Assembly (NCBI GenBank): GCA_016868375.1
Contig: VGHA01000034.1
Location: 1 to 32,169 of the forward strand
Direction of reading: 5' to 3'
Source of the DNA: Betaproteobacteria bacterium
GTDB taxonomy: Bacteria; Pseudomonadota; Gammaproteobacteria; Burkholderiales; Burkholderiaceae_E
DNA length: 32,169 bases
This document shows positions 7,498-16,877 of the stretch, one piece after another (position 1 is the stretch's first letter; the number at the start of each line of letters is the position of its first letter). The position numbers were made by a program, and so were the translations under genes. Below the pieces are notes generated by a model. The model made no database searches, was not told the DNA's origin, and saw only the letters and a program-made list of their open reading frames with translations.

Positions 7498-8748
7498 TCA
7501 GTGGGGGGTTGCGGTTCGGCCGGCGGCCTCGAGCACCGCTTCAAGCAGCACCTGTGCGCCCGCGGCAAGATGCCCGGGCTCGGCGTTTTCGATTTCGTTG
7601 TGGCTGATACCGCCCTCGCAGGGGACGAAAATCATGGCGGCCGGGCAGGTTTTGCCGACATACACCGCATCATGGCCGGCGCCGCTTGCGATTCTGCGCA
7701 CCGACTGTCCCGCCGCGCGCGCCAGGGCTTCGATCCGGCTTACCCAGTGCGGGTCAAAGTGACACGGCTCGAAGTGCACGACCTCAGTCAGGTGCGCCTC
7801 AAGCCGTTCGTCAGCTGCGATGCGGCTGATGCAGGCGCGGATGTCGTCGACCATGGCTGCCAGCGTGTCAGCCTGGGCGTTACGCAGGTCAATGGTGAGT
7901 CGTACGCGGCCAGGGATGACATTGCGCGAGTTGGGCGACACCAGCAACTGGCCCACGGTGCCCCGCGCGTTGTGAGGATACTGGGCTGCAATGCGTCGCA
8001 CCTGCGTGATGACCTGGGCGGCGCCGACCAGCGCGTCGCGCCGCATGGCAAGCGGGGTGGGGCCTGCGTGGGCGTCCTGGCCGACAAGCTCGAGATCGAA
8101 CCAGCGCTGGCCCAGTGCGCCCTCTACCGCGCCGATGGTGATGTGCTCGGCCTCGAGGATGGGGCCCTGTTCAATATGGGGTTCGAAAAACGCGGCAAAG
8201 CGCGGGGCGGTATCGGATCCGGCATAGCCGATCTGCGCGAGCGCCTGAGCCACCGAGACGCCCTCGAGGTCGGTGCGCGCAAGGCAGTGCTCAAGACTGA
8301 ACGCGCCGGCATACACGCCCGAGCCCATCATCACCGGCGTGAACCGGCTGCCCTCTTCATTGGTCCAGACCGCGACGGCGATCGGCCGGTCGGTGGTGAT
8401 CGCAGCGTCATTGAGCGCGCGAATCACTTCCAGCCCGGCGAGTACGCCGTAATTGCCATCGAACTTGCCGCCCGAGGGCTGCGTGTCGATGTGGCTGCCA
8501 ATGCCCACCGGGTCAGCCTCGCGTGCGCCGGGGCGTATCGCGAAGAGGTTGCCAATCGCATCGACCAGAATGCGGCAGCCAGCGTGGTGCAGCCAGGCGC
8601 GCACAAGGTCCCGCCCCTGGCGGTCGAGGTCGGTCAGTGCCAGCCGCCTCACGCCACCTAGTTCGGTGGCGCCAATTGCCGCAAGGTCCATGAGGCTTTG
8701 CCAGAGTCGATCGGGATTGATTCGGGGTGATGGTTGGGGGGCGGTCAT
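7498..8748 (-). CDS. M20-family Zn-dependent amidohydrolase (N-carbamoyl amino acid hydrolase / beta-ureidopropionase / allantoate amidohydrolase type)
   Basis: The 416-residue protein belongs to the binuclear-metal amidase group that removes carbamoyl groups from N-carbamoyl amino acids, N-carbamoyl-beta-alanine or allantoate. Metal-site residues are visible: GSHIDT (His86), KFDG (bridging Asp97) and TNEEGSRF (Glu131 and Glu132), with further histidines near the C terminus (GAGHDA, ISHNE). The length is normal and no signal peptide is present. Its ATG overlaps the iclR stop by four bases, so the two genes are translationally coupled, and GGAG lies just upstream. Substrate is not decided by sequence. 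A ureidopropionase role would fit the nearby MmsA, because beta-alanine breakdown gives malonate semialdehyde, but no beta-alanine transaminase gene is in the window. Confidence 0.9.
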   Translation of the reverse strand: MTAPQPSPRINPDRLWQSLMDLAAIGATELGGVRRLALTDLDRQGRDLVRAWLHHAGCRILVDAIGNLFAIRPGAREADPVGIGSHIDTQPSGGKFDGNYGVLAGLEVIRALNDAAITTDRPIAVAVWTNEEGSRFTPVMMGSGVYAGAFSLEHCLARTDLEGVSVAQALAQIGYAGSDTAPRFAAFFEPHIEQGPILEAEHITIGAVEGALGQRWFDLELVGQDAHAGPTPLAMRRDALVGAAQVITQVRRIAAQYPHNARGTVGQLLVSPNSRNVIPGRVRLTIDLRNAQADTLAAMVDDIRACISRIAADERLEAHLTEVVHFEPCHFDPHWVSRIEALARAAGQSVRRIASGAGHDAVYVGKTCPAAMIFVPCEGGISHNEIENAEPGHLAAGAQVLLEAVLEAAGRTATPH

Positions 8749-9710
8749 GGGAGGCTCCTCGAAGGCTTCAGCGCGGGGGCTGGTTCAATGGTTGATCGGC
8801 GGGTGGTGCGACGGGCGGGTGGCACAGCGCGGCCGGCCGTGCGGGTCGCAGCCTTGGCCGGTGACGGCGATCGGCCGACCGCACCCAGCCGCTCTGACAG
8901 CTCGGCGGCCAGCGCGCGGATCGCATTCAGAAGTTCGAGCCGCCGCGGTTCGCTGGTGCCCGCCTTGATGAGGCTGACCGCCACGGCGGCGATTGCCGGG
9001 CCCGGCGCAGCGGAAAACACGGGTGCGCCAAAGCACTGCATGCCTTCAGCCATTTCTTCGTCATCAACGGCATGGCCATGGGTGCGAACGACCTCAAGCT
9101 GGCGCATCAGTGCCGCGACATTGGGGACGCTGTGCCGGGTGGGTTTGGGCAGACTGCGTTCGCCCGCAAAGAGGGCGCGCACCTCGTGCTCGTCCAGCGT
9201 CGACAGAATGGCCTTGCCGCTCGAGGTGCAACTGGCCGGGAAACGGCCGCCCACCCGAAAGTTGACGGCGAGCGCGCGGGTGCCAGGGCGGCAGCCCAGG
9301 TAAAGCACCTCGCGTCCCTCGAGCACCGCGAGCATGACGGTTTCAGTGGCCAGAGGACCCGCGCGGCTTGCAAGCTCGTGGAAGACGCTGGCGACATCGG
9401 AATGGAGCGACCAGGCGCCAGCCCACTGAAGCGGCCGTGGCCCCAGTGAGAATTCGCCGGCCTCGTCGCGTCGCACCAGATCGAGTTCGACCAATGTGCA
9501 GAGCAGGCCATGCACGCTGCTTTTGGGCGCGTCGAGTTCGCGTGCCAGCTGGGCAAGGCTTGCCGGACGTCGAGCACGCGCGAGCGCATCAAGCAGCCTG
9601 ACGGCGCGCTCGACCGCGGGCACCAGACGCGTGGCCGGTGCGGCCGGTGCGGCCGATGCGCGGGGCGCCTGGCGGCGCTTTGCTTGGGTTGACAGCGTGG
9701 AGGCGGGCAT
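8745..9710 (-). CDS. IclR-family transcriptional regulator
   Basis: The product of 321 residues has the IclR layout. After a low-complexity Ala/Pro-rich leader comes a winged helix-turn-helix at about residues 30-95 (ERAVRLLDAL, then SLAQLARELDAPKSSVHGLL). An effector-binding domain follows, with the typical CTSSGKAILS segment and DDEEMAEGMQCFGAPVF. The C-terminal 50 residues are an unusual basic Ser/Pro/Arg tail. It heads the minus-strand operon with the amidohydrolase and pdxA and diverges from mmsA. The short intergenic region between iclR and mmsA carries two tandem inverted repeats, so it probably controls both directions. The effector is unknown. A 9-bp repeat encodes the Ala/Pro leader. 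Confidence 0.93.
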   Translation of the reverse strand: MPASTLSTQAKRRQAPRASAAPAAPATRLVPAVERAVRLLDALARARRPASLAQLARELDAPKSSVHGLLCTLVELDLVRRDEAGEFSLGPRPLQWAGAWSLHSDVASVFHELASRAGPLATETVMLAVLEGREVLYLGCRPGTRALAVNFRVGGRFPASCTSSGKAILSTLDEHEVRALFAGERSLPKPTRHSVPNVAALMRQLEVVRTHGHAVDDEEMAEGMQCFGAPVFSAAPGPAIAAVAVSLIKAGTSEPRRLELLNAIRALAAELSERLGAVGRSPSPAKAATRTAGRAVPPARRTTRRSTIEPAPALKPSRSLP

Positions 9711-9726
9711 TTAAGGTTTCACAGTC

Positions 9727-9764
9727 CGTTCGTGTATATGAACGATCGTTCAACCTATTGAACA
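9727..9764. promoter_or_regulatory. Tandem inverted repeats, probable IclR-regulator operator
   Basis: Two 18-bp inverted repeats occur with a 20-bp period: CGTTC-N8-GAACG at 9727-9744 and CGTTC-N8-GAACA at 9747-9764. The junction between them forms a perfect 14-bp palindrome, TGAACGATCGTTCA (9739-9752). Two dimer sites about two helical turns apart suit a tetrameric IclR-type protein. The element lies 16 bp before the iclR start and 21 bp before the mmsA start, where it could repress or activate both. Confidence 0.65.
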
Positions 9765-9785
9765 CCAAAGCCAAGGAATCCGCAA

Positions 9786-11309
9786 GTGGGCAGCCCCGAA
9801 AGCATCCTCTCTCAGACCCTGGTGGGTCATTGGATCGGCGGTCAGCCGGTCGCCCCCAGCCCGGCCAGCCGTCGTGCGCCGGTTTACAACCCTGCCACCG
9901 GTGCGGTGGCGCGCGAGGTCGGTTTTGCCTCGGCAGGTGATGTGGATGCCGCAGTGCAGGCTGCCGCGGCGGCTGCGCCCGCCTGGGCTGCCACGCCGGC
10001 GTTGCGTCGGGCGCGCGTGATGTTTCGCTTTAAGGAAATCGCCGAGCGCCGGGCCGATGAGCTTGCGGCGGCCATCACCGCCGAGCACGGCAAGGTGTTC
10101 TCAGACGCACAGGGCGAGGTGGTGCGCGGCCTTGAAGTGGTGGAGTTCGCCTGCGGTATTCCGCAGCTTCTGAAAGGCGAATACAGCGAGCAGGTCGGCA
10201 CCGGCATCGACATGTACTCGATCCGACAGCCGCTGGGTGTCTGCGTGGGCATCACGCCGTTTAATTTTCCGGCGATGGTGCCAATGTGGATGTTTCCCGT
10301 GGCGATCGCCTGCGGCAACACCTTTGTATTGAAGCCTTCCGAGCGCGATCCTTCCGCCTCACTGCTCATGGCGGCGTGGCTGAAGGAAGCCGGTCTTCCC
10401 GATGGCGTCTTCAATGTCGTGCAGGGTGACAAGGTTGCGGTTGATGCGCTCCTTGAACATCCGTTGGTGAGCGCGGTCAGTTTTGTCGGCTCAACCCCGA
10501 TTGCGCGCTACATCCATGACACGGCAGCGGCCCACGGCAAGCGCGTTCAGGCGCTGGGTGGTGCGAAGAACCACATGGTCGTGATGCCCGATGCCGATCT
10601 CGAGCAGGCGGTGGACGCGCTGATCGGCGCGGCCTATGGTTCGGCAGGCGAGCGCTGCATGGCGATCTCGGTCGCCATGGCGGTGGGCGATGTTGCCGAT
10701 CGCCTGGTGGCGCGCCTGGCCGAGCGTGTGCCAGCCATTCGCGTGACCGACGGCATGGATCCCAAAGCAGAAATGGGGCCGCTTGTGACCCGTGCGCACG
10801 CCGACAAGGTTCGCGGCTATGTGGATGCCGGCGTTGCCGAAGGCGCGAAGCTGGTCGTGGATGGGCGCGGGTTGAGCGTGGCAGGCCGCGAGCAGGGCTT
10901 TTTCCTGGGAGGGTGCCTGTTTGATCACGTCCGCCCCGAGATGAAGATTTATCGCGAAGAAATCTTCGGGCCGGTGTTGTCGATTGTGCGCGTTGCCAAT
11001 TTCGAACAGGCGCTCGCGCTGGTTGATTCACATGAGTTTGGTAACGGCTGCGCCATCTTCACCCGCGAGGGCGACTCCGCGCGTGAGTTCGCGGCTCGGG
11101 TCAAGGTGGGCATGGTTGGCATCAATGTGCCGATTCCGGTGCCGCTTGCCTTCCATTCGTTTGGCGGCTGGAAGGCCTCGCTGTTTGGCGATCATCACAT
11201 GCATGGGCCCGAGGGCGTGCGGTTCTACACCCGCGCCAAGGCGGTCACTCAGCGCTGGCCGGCAGGCATTCGCGCTGGCGCCGAGTTCGTGATGCCCACC
11301 ATGAAGTAA
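9786..11309 (+). CDS. mmsA: Methylmalonate/malonate-semialdehyde dehydrogenase (CoA-acylating)
   Basis: MmsA oxidises methylmalonate or malonate semialdehyde with NAD and coenzyme A to propionyl-CoA or acetyl-CoA plus CO2, in valine, beta-alanine and myo-inositol breakdown. The 507-residue product shows the family start [59 protein letters not shown] and [12 protein letters not shown] with the catalytic cysteine at about residue 291. The glutamate used by hydrolytic aldehyde dehydrogenases is replaced in the ALGGAKNH segment, as usual for this CoA-dependent group. The start is the GTG at 9786, supported by AAGGA about eight bases upstream. It is the first gene of the plus-strand catabolic run and probably under control of the divergent IclR protein. 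Confidence 0.95.
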   Translation: MGSPESILSQTLVGHWIGGQPVAPSPASRRAPVYNPATGAVAREVGFASAGDVDAAVQAAAAAAPAWAATPALRRARVMFRFKEIAERRADELAAAITAEHGKVFSDAQGEVVRGLEVVEFACGIPQLLKGEYSEQVGTGIDMYSIRQPLGVCVGITPFNFPAMVPMWMFPVAIACGNTFVLKPSERDPSASLLMAAWLKEAGLPDGVFNVVQGDKVAVDALLEHPLVSAVSFVGSTPIARYIHDTAAAHGKRVQALGGAKNHMVVMPDADLEQAVDALIGAAYGSAGERCMAISVAMAVGDVADRLVARLAERVPAIRVTDGMDPKAEMGPLVTRAHADKVRGYVDAGVAEGAKLVVDGRGLSVAGREQGFFLGGCLFDHVRPEMKIYREEIFGPVLSIVRVANFEQALALVDSHEFGNGCAIFTREGDSAREFAARVKVGMVGINVPIPVPLAFHSFGGWKASLFGDHHMHGPEGVRFYTRAKAVTQRWPAGIRAGAEFVMPTMK

Positions 11310-11363
11310 TCGATCGCAACGACTGCGGTTTTGAAGTCAAGGAACGCAACAGGGAGGGCCGCA

Positions 11364-12836
11364 ATGGGGCTCGCATTAAAAGATGGGGCGCTGCTGCGCA
11401 CCGAGGGCTATATCGAGGGTGCCTGGACAGCGGCTGACAGTGGTGCGCGGTTTACGGTCACCAATCCGGCCAATGGCGAAGCGCTTGCGCGCGTGGCTGA
11501 CATGGGTGCGGCGGAGACCCAGCGGGCGATCGCTGCGGCCGAGCGCGCGCTGCCGGCCTGGCGTGCGCGCACAGCAAAGGATCGCGCGGCCATTCTTCGG
11601 CGCTGGTTTGACCTGATTCTTGCCAATACCGAGGATCTGGCGGCGCTGATGACCGCTGAGCAGGGCAAGCCGCTTGCGGAGTCGCGTGGTGAGGTTGCGT
11701 ACGGCGCGTCGTTCATCGAGTGGTTCGCAGAAGAGGGCAAGCGCGCCTATGGCGAGATCGTTCCTTCCCACGCGGCCGATCGCCGGGTGCTGGTGATGCG
11801 ACAGCCCATCGGGGTCTGCGCGGCGATCACGCCATGGAATTTTCCGATTGCGATGATCACGCGCAAGGTGGCGCCTGCCTTTGCCGCAGGTTGCACGGTG
11901 GTCGCAAAGCCCGCCGAGGCCACGCCGTTGTCGGCGCTCGCGCTTGCCGAGCTGGCCGAGCGGGCGGGGTTGCCGCCGGGGGTCTTCAATATCGTCACGG
12001 GCGACGCCGCGCAGGCACCTGAGATCGGTCTCGCGCTCTGCGAAAGCCCGGTAGTGCGAAAGGTGTCGTTTACTGGGTCCACCGAGGTGGGTCGGATCCT
12101 GCTGCGGCAGTCGGCCAATACCGTCAAGAAGCTGTCGCTCGAACTGGGTGGCAACGCGCCGTTCATCGTGTTTGATGACGCCGATCTCGATGCGGCGGTC
12201 GAGGGCGCAATCGCCTCGAAGTACCGCAACGCGGGTCAGACCTGCGTCTGTGCGAACCGCCTCTACGTGCAGGCAGGTGTCTATGGCGAGTTCGCTAGGC
12301 GTCTGGCCGCGCGTGTGGCGCAATTCAAGGTGGGGCCGGGTGATGCGCCGGGCGTCACCATTGGTCCGCTGATCGAGCCCGCCGCCATTGCCAAGGTGGA
12401 AGAGCACGTGGCCGATGCGCTCGCCAACGGCGCGACCGTGCTGACGGGCGGCCGCCGTCATGCGTTGGGCGGGCTGTTTTTTGAGCCCACGATCCTTGCC
12501 AATGTGACGCAATCCATGAAGGTGGCGCGCGAGGAAACCTTTGGACCGGTTGCGCCGCTGTTCCGCTTCCAGACCGAGGACGAAGTCATCGAGATGGCCA
12601 ACGCCACCGAGTTTGGTCTGGCGGCCTATCTCTTCTCACGCGATCTGGGTCGGGTGTTCCGTGTGGCCGAGGCACTCGAGAGCGGCATGGTGTGCGTCAA
12701 CAGCGGCCTGCTGTCCACCGAGATCGCGCCCTTTGGTGGGGTCAAGCAGTCGGGGCTGGGTCGCGAGGGCTCGCGGCACGGCATCGATGAGTATCTCGAG
12801 ATCAAGTATCTGTGTCTGGCCGGCATTGGCGCATGA
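11364..12836 (+). CDS. gabD: NAD(P)-dependent succinate-semialdehyde dehydrogenase-like aldehyde dehydrogenase
   Basis: This 490-residue soluble enzyme belongs to the GabD group, which oxidises succinate semialdehyde to succinate. Conserved pieces are ITPWNFPIAMITRKVAPAF, GSTEVGRILL, the general base in LELGGNAPFIV (about Glu260), and the nucleophile in NAGQTCVCANR (about Cys294). C-terminal EETFGPVAPLF and GGVKQSGLGREGS also match. A good AGGGAGG at 11351-11357 sits before the ATG at 11364, so the longer frame opening at 11331 is not needed. It lies 54 bp after mmsA and is probably in the same operon. The second cysteine directly after the nucleophile pair is common in this group. The real substrate in this cluster may be another small semialdehyde such as glutarate semialdehyde. 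Confidence 0.9.
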   Translation: MGLALKDGALLRTEGYIEGAWTAADSGARFTVTNPANGEALARVADMGAAETQRAIAAAERALPAWRARTAKDRAAILRRWFDLILANTEDLAALMTAEQGKPLAESRGEVAYGASFIEWFAEEGKRAYGEIVPSHAADRRVLVMRQPIGVCAAITPWNFPIAMITRKVAPAFAAGCTVVAKPAEATPLSALALAELAERAGLPPGVFNIVTGDAAQAPEIGLALCESPVVRKVSFTGSTEVGRILLRQSANTVKKLSLELGGNAPFIVFDDADLDAAVEGAIASKYRNAGQTCVCANRLYVQAGVYGEFARRLAARVAQFKVGPGDAPGVTIGPLIEPAAIAKVEEHVADALANGATVLTGGRRHALGGLFFEPTILANVTQSMKVAREETFGPVAPLFRFQTEDEVIEMANATEFGLAAYLFSRDLGRVFRVAEALESGMVCVNSGLLSTEIAPFGGVKQSGLGREGSRHGIDEYLEIKYLCLAGIGA

Positions 12837-12876
12837 CCGTGTCGCAGCGGCGCAGGCAATCAGGCGGGAGTCCACG

Positions 12877-14031
12877 ATGAGAATCAAGGCGGCGGTGTTG
12901 CGCAACATGGGTCTGCCGATGCCCTACGCGCAAAGTCAGCCAATCTCCGTTGAGGAGGTCGAGCTTGCCCCACCCGGGCGCGGCGAAGTGTTGCTGCGTA
13001 TTCATGCGGCAGGTCTCTGCCATTCGGATCTGTCGGCAATCAACGGCGACCGGCCCTGGCCGATGCCCATCGTGATCGGACACGAGGCCGCGGCCGAGGT
13101 CGTTGAGCTGGGCGATGGCGTTACCGACCTGGCGGTGGGTGACCATGTCGTGCTGATCTTTCGGCCCAACTGCGGTGCCTGCGCCAGCTGTTCGGTTGGG
13201 CGGCCCGCGCTCTGTGGTCCCGGGGGTGAGTCAAACGCTGCCGGCTCGTTATTGGGTGGATATCGGCGCCTGTCTGCGGTGGGGCATGCGGGCATCGATG
13301 GGCGCGCGGACGGGCCGCTTCATCATCACCTGGGCTGCGCGGCGTTTGCCGAATACGCCACGGTGTCGCGTCGGTCGGTGGTGCGTATCGATCCCACGCT
13401 GCCCTGGGACGAAGCGGCGCTTTTTGGCTGCGCGGTCATCACGGGTGCGGGCGCGGTATTCAACACCGCAAAAATGGAAGCCGGGTCGCGGGTGGCGGTG
13501 GTGGGCCTGGGCGGAGTCGGCTTCTCGTCGCTCTTGGCGGCGGTCGCCGGGGGCGCGCGGCAGGTGGTGGCGGTTGACATGCTCGATTCGAAGCTTGCGC
13601 TTGCCCGTTCGCTTGGCGCGACGGTTTGTGTCAATGCATCGGAGCCGGATGCGCTCGAAAAAATTCGCGAGGCAACCAGCGGTGGGGTTGATTACGCTTT
13701 CGAGATGGCGGGTAACGTGGCGGCGCTCGAGCTTGCCTATCGGATGACCGCGCGGGGCGGCACCACGGTTACGGCGGGGCTGCCAAACCCGGCGGCGCGC
13801 TGGTCGCTTCAGGCGGTATCGTTGATCGCCGAGGAGCGCACGCTGAAGGGCAGCTACGTGGGCTCCTGCGTGCCCTCGCGTGATGTGCCGCGGTTCATTG
13901 CGATGTACCGGCAGGGGTTGTTGCCGGTGGACTGCCTGCTGTCGGAGAGAATCCGGCTGGAAGACATCAATCCGGCGCTTGACCGGCTCGCGCGCGGCGA
14001 GTCGATTCGCCAGGTGATGATGATGGGCTGA
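12877..14031 (+). CDS. Zinc-dependent alcohol dehydrogenase (class III / AdhC-like MDR family)
   Basis: The 384-residue medium-chain dehydrogenase carries the catalytic zinc site in GLCHSD (Cys48) and GHE (His69, Glu70). Its structural zinc loop has cysteines at 99, 102, 105 and 113. A Rossmann motif VAVVGLGGVGFSS lies in the second domain, so it should use NAD(P) to oxidise a primary or secondary alcohol to the aldehyde or ketone. The insertion between the structural zinc loop and the dehydrogenase core (HHHLGCAAFAEYATV) is typical of the class III-like long-chain group. The ATG at 12877 follows a purine-rich GGCGGGAG. It is 40 bp after the aldehyde dehydrogenase and 6 bp before the GMC oxidoreductase, so alcohol and aldehyde oxidation steps are encoded in series. 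Substrate unknown. Confidence 0.9.
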   Translation: MRIKAAVLRNMGLPMPYAQSQPISVEEVELAPPGRGEVLLRIHAAGLCHSDLSAINGDRPWPMPIVIGHEAAAEVVELGDGVTDLAVGDHVVLIFRPNCGACASCSVGRPALCGPGGESNAAGSLLGGYRRLSAVGHAGIDGRADGPLHHHLGCAAFAEYATVSRRSVVRIDPTLPWDEAALFGCAVITGAGAVFNTAKMEAGSRVAVVGLGGVGFSSLLAAVAGGARQVVAVDMLDSKLALARSLGATVCVNASEPDALEKIREATSGGVDYAFEMAGNVAALELAYRMTARGGTTVTAGLPNPAARWSLQAVSLIAEERTLKGSYVGSCVPSRDVPRFIAMYRQGLLPVDCLLSERIRLEDINPALDRLARGESIRQVMMMG

Positions 14032-14037
14032 GGTCCA

Positions 14038-15694
14038 ATGAGTGCTGCATCCGAGTCATACGATTATGTGATTGTGGGCGCCGGAACCGCCGGCTGCCTG
14101 CTTGCCAACCGCTTGTCGGCAGACCCGTCGGTATCGGTCCTGCTGCTCGAGGCGGGCGGGCGGGACGACTATCTCTGGATCCACATTCCGGTTGGCTATC
14201 TCTATTGCATTGGCAATCCCCGTACCGACTGGATGTTCAACACCGAGGCCGACCCCGGCCTGGCGGGCCGGGCGATTCGGTATCCCCGGGGCCGGGTGTT
14301 GGGGGGCTGCTCGTCGATAAACGGCATGATCTACATGCGCGGCCAGCGGGCCGATTACGACGGTTGGGCTGCGCTTGGAAATCCAGGTTGGTCCTGGACG
14401 GACGTGTTGCCCTGGTTTTTGCGCCATGAGGACTATCACCGGCGCGATGACGGCGCAACCGACGCGCTGCACGGCCATGGCGGCGAATGGCGCGTGGAAG
14501 GGCAGCGGCTCAGCTGGACGATTCTCGACGCGTTTCGCCGGGCGGCGGGAGAGGCGGGCATTCCGCCCACGGACGACTTTAATCGCGGCGACAATTTCGG
14601 GTGCGGATATTTCGAGGTCAATCAGCGTCGTGGCGTCCGGTGGAATGCATCGAAAGCGTTTCTGCGTCCGGTCGAAAATCGGCCCAATCTGCGAGTGGTT
14701 TGCGACGCGAGCGCTGATCGGCTGGTTCGCTCCGATGACGGTTCCGGGCGAGTCGTTGGCGTCGAATGTAGGCTGGGAGCGGGTACTGGCGAAAGCAAGC
14801 GCTTCCTAGCGTCGCGTGAGGTGGTGTTGGCAGCGGGTGCGATAGGCTCGGTGCAGATCCTGCAACGGTCCGGAATCGGGCCTGCGCCAGTGCTGGAGCG
14901 GGCCGGCGTACCGGTGGTCACCGAGCTCAAGGGCGTGGGGGAGAATCTGCAGGATCATCTGCAGCTCCGAATGATTTACAAGGTCCAGGGCGTGCCCACG
15001 CTCAACGAGCAGGCCAACAGCCTGTGGGGCAAAGTTCGCATGGGGCTGCAATACCTCACGAGCCGGTCCGGGCCCATGTCAATGTCGCCGAGTCAGCTGG
15101 GTGCATTCGCGCCATCTGATCCCCGCCATGACCGTGCCAATGTTGAGTATCACGTCCAGCCCTTGTCGCTGGATCGCTTTGGCGAGCCGCTGCATCAGTT
15201 TCCGGCCTTCACAGCGTCGGTGTGCAATCTCAGGCCCACCTCTCGGGGGTCGGCGGGTCATGGGTATTGTGTCGGCTGATGCCGATGCGCCGCCCAAAAT
15301 CACGCCGCACTACCTGTCAACGGAAGAGGATAGGCGGGTAGCGGTCGAGTCCATCCGCCTGACGCGTCGGATTGTTGGCGGATCGGCATTGGCTGTTTAC
15401 ACACCGTCAGAGTTTTTGCCCGGTGAGGCGTGTCAGACCGATGAGGAACTTGCCGAGGCGGCGACCCGGATCGGCACGACGATCTTTCATCCGGTGGGCA
15501 CCTGCAAAATGGGCCCTGCCTCGGACCCCAGGTCGGTGGTGGATCACCGGCTTCGCGTTCACGGTGTGCCGGGGTTGCGGATTGCCGATGCTTCGGTCAT
15601 GCCCACGATCACCTCGGGCAATACAAATGCGCCAACGCTGATGATCGCCGAGAAGGCTGCTGCGATGATTGTGGAGGATGCGCGGAGGGCCTGA
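14038..15694 (+). pseudogene. GMC-family FAD oxidoreductase (choline/alcohol dehydrogenase-like), frameshifted
   Basis: Two frames together give a typical GMC oxidoreductase, a flavoprotein oxidising alcohols or choline. The first part (14038-15279) has the FAD-binding VIVGAGTAG (residues 11-19) and the family signature GRVLGGCSSINGMIYMRG. The second part has FHPVGTCKMG and TSGNTNAPTLMIAEKAA, with the catalytic His and Asn region. The frame breaks around 15253-15259. Removing those seven bases (GCGGGTC, an imperfect copy of the preceding GGGGGTC) joins SRGS to MGIVSADADAPP, exactly where family members read SRGS followed by an IVSAD-like segment. The repaired product would be 549 residues, the normal length. 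As given, the first frame ends at 15279 and lacks the catalytic C terminus. Either a real recent mutation or a sequencing or assembly error is possible. Confidence 0.88.
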
Positions 15695-15741
15695 CCGCGA
15701 GCGGACCAGGGGTGGTCGCGTCGGGCGCTGCAGAGTCAGTC

Positions 15742-16857
15742 ATGGATCAGGTTCAGTCTCTGGTGGTGGGCGCGGGCGCCGTTGGCCTTGCGATCGCGCG
15801 CGAACTCGCAGTGTCGGGTCGTGAGGTGGTTGTGCTCGAGCAGGCGGATGCGTTCGGCACGGTGACCAGCTCACGCAATAGCGAGGTCATCCATGCGGGC
15901 ATCTATTACGCACCGGGCTCGCTGAAGGCCAGGTTGTGTGTTGAGGGCCGCGAAGCGCTTTATGCGTACTGCGATCAGCATCGCGTGGCCTATCGCCGCT
16001 GCGGCAAGCTGATCGTTTCGCCATCGCTGGACCGCCGCCCACAGCTTGAGCGGATTGCGACGCGTGCAGAGCAGGCAGGGGTTTCCTCTTTAAGGTGGCT
16101 GGAGGGCGGGGCGGCTCGGGCAATGGAGCCGGCGCTGTCCGCTGCGATTGCGCTCTGGTCTCCTGAAACCGGCATTGTGGATAGCCATGGGTTGATGCTC
16201 GCGCTCTTGGGCGAGGCAGAGGCGCACGGTGCAATGTTCGCGCTATGCAGCCGGCTGTCCAGTGCGGCGGTCGTTCAGGGGGGGTTCGTGGTGCAGGTAC
16301 AGAGTCAGGGTGTGATCACAGCGCTGCGCTGCCGCGAGTTGATCAACGCTGCGGGGCTGGATGCAAGTGCGGTGGCGATGTGCATCGAGGGTTTGTCGGA
16401 GGCGTACATCCCGGTGACGCGATACGCGAAAGGGCATTATTTTTCGCTGGCGGGTCGGTCGCCGTTTAGCCGATTAATTTATCCCACGCCCGATGAGGCT
16501 GGGCTAGGCGTGCATCTGACGCTGGACCTCGCTGGTCAGGCGCGATTTGGCCCGGATGTGGAGTGGGTGGCAGCGCCCGATCAGTACGACGTACCGCCCG
16601 AGCGGGCGGAGGCTTTCTACGCCGCGATTCGCGAGTATTGGCCGGACCTTCCAGATGGTTCGCTTCAGCCGGCGTATGCGGGTATTCGGCCCAAGCTGGT
16701 CGGGCCTGACCAGGCGGCCGCTGACTTTCGGATCGACGGGGTGGGTGTTCACGGCGTTGGCGGCCTCGTGAATCTGTTTGGCATTGAGTCACCCGGGTTG
16801 ACTGCATGCCTGGCGATAGCGAAGCAAGTGCGGCAAAGGCTCGACGAGGGTCGATAG
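15742..16857 (+). CDS. FAD-dependent oxidoreductase, L-2-hydroxyglutarate oxidase-like (LhgO/DAO family)
   Basis: The 371-residue flavoprotein resembles LhgO and other D-amino-acid-oxidase-fold enzymes that oxidise 2-hydroxyacids or amines. It opens with the dinucleotide motif VVGAGAVGLAIARELA, then TSSRNSEVIHAGIYY, a segment very typical of LhgO relatives, and later KGHYFSL, YPTPDEAGLGVHLTLD and AGIRPKL, and ends with GIESPGLTACLAIA. The ATG at 15742 begins a few residues before the dinucleotide motif; a GTG at 15712 is possible, and neither has a strong ribosome site. It lies 47 bp after the broken GMC gene and is the last gene of the plus-strand catabolic run. With the semialdehyde dehydrogenase, a role in glutarate or 2-hydroxyglutarate-related catabolism is possible but not shown. 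Confidence 0.87.
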   Translation: MDQVQSLVVGAGAVGLAIARELAVSGREVVVLEQADAFGTVTSSRNSEVIHAGIYYAPGSLKARLCVEGREALYAYCDQHRVAYRRCGKLIVSPSLDRRPQLERIATRAEQAGVSSLRWLEGGAARAMEPALSAAIALWSPETGIVDSHGLMLALLGEAEAHGAMFALCSRLSSAAVVQGGFVVQVQSQGVITALRCRELINAAGLDASAVAMCIEGLSEAYIPVTRYAKGHYFSLAGRSPFSRLIYPTPDEAGLGVHLTLDLAGQARFGPDVEWVAAPDQYDVPPERAEAFYAAIREYWPDLPDGSLQPAYAGIRPKLVGPDQAAADFRIDGVGVHGVGGLVNLFGIESPGLTACLAIAKQVRQRLDEGR

Positions 16858-16877
16858 CGCTCGGCCCGAGGTCGGGT

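Noticed and set aside
7258-8661. Plus-strand open frame of 467 codons
   Set aside because: It is antisense to the amidohydrolase and pdxA, both of which have clear catalytic motifs.
9641-9660. 9-bp repeat (GGTGCGGCC) in the start of iclR as a further duplication event
   Set aside because: It encodes an Ala/Pro-rich leader in a GC-rich region, where such repeats are expected by chance.
11376-12512. Minus-strand open frame of 378 codons
   Set aside because: It is antisense to the clear succinate-semialdehyde-dehydrogenase-like gene and shows no protein-family features.
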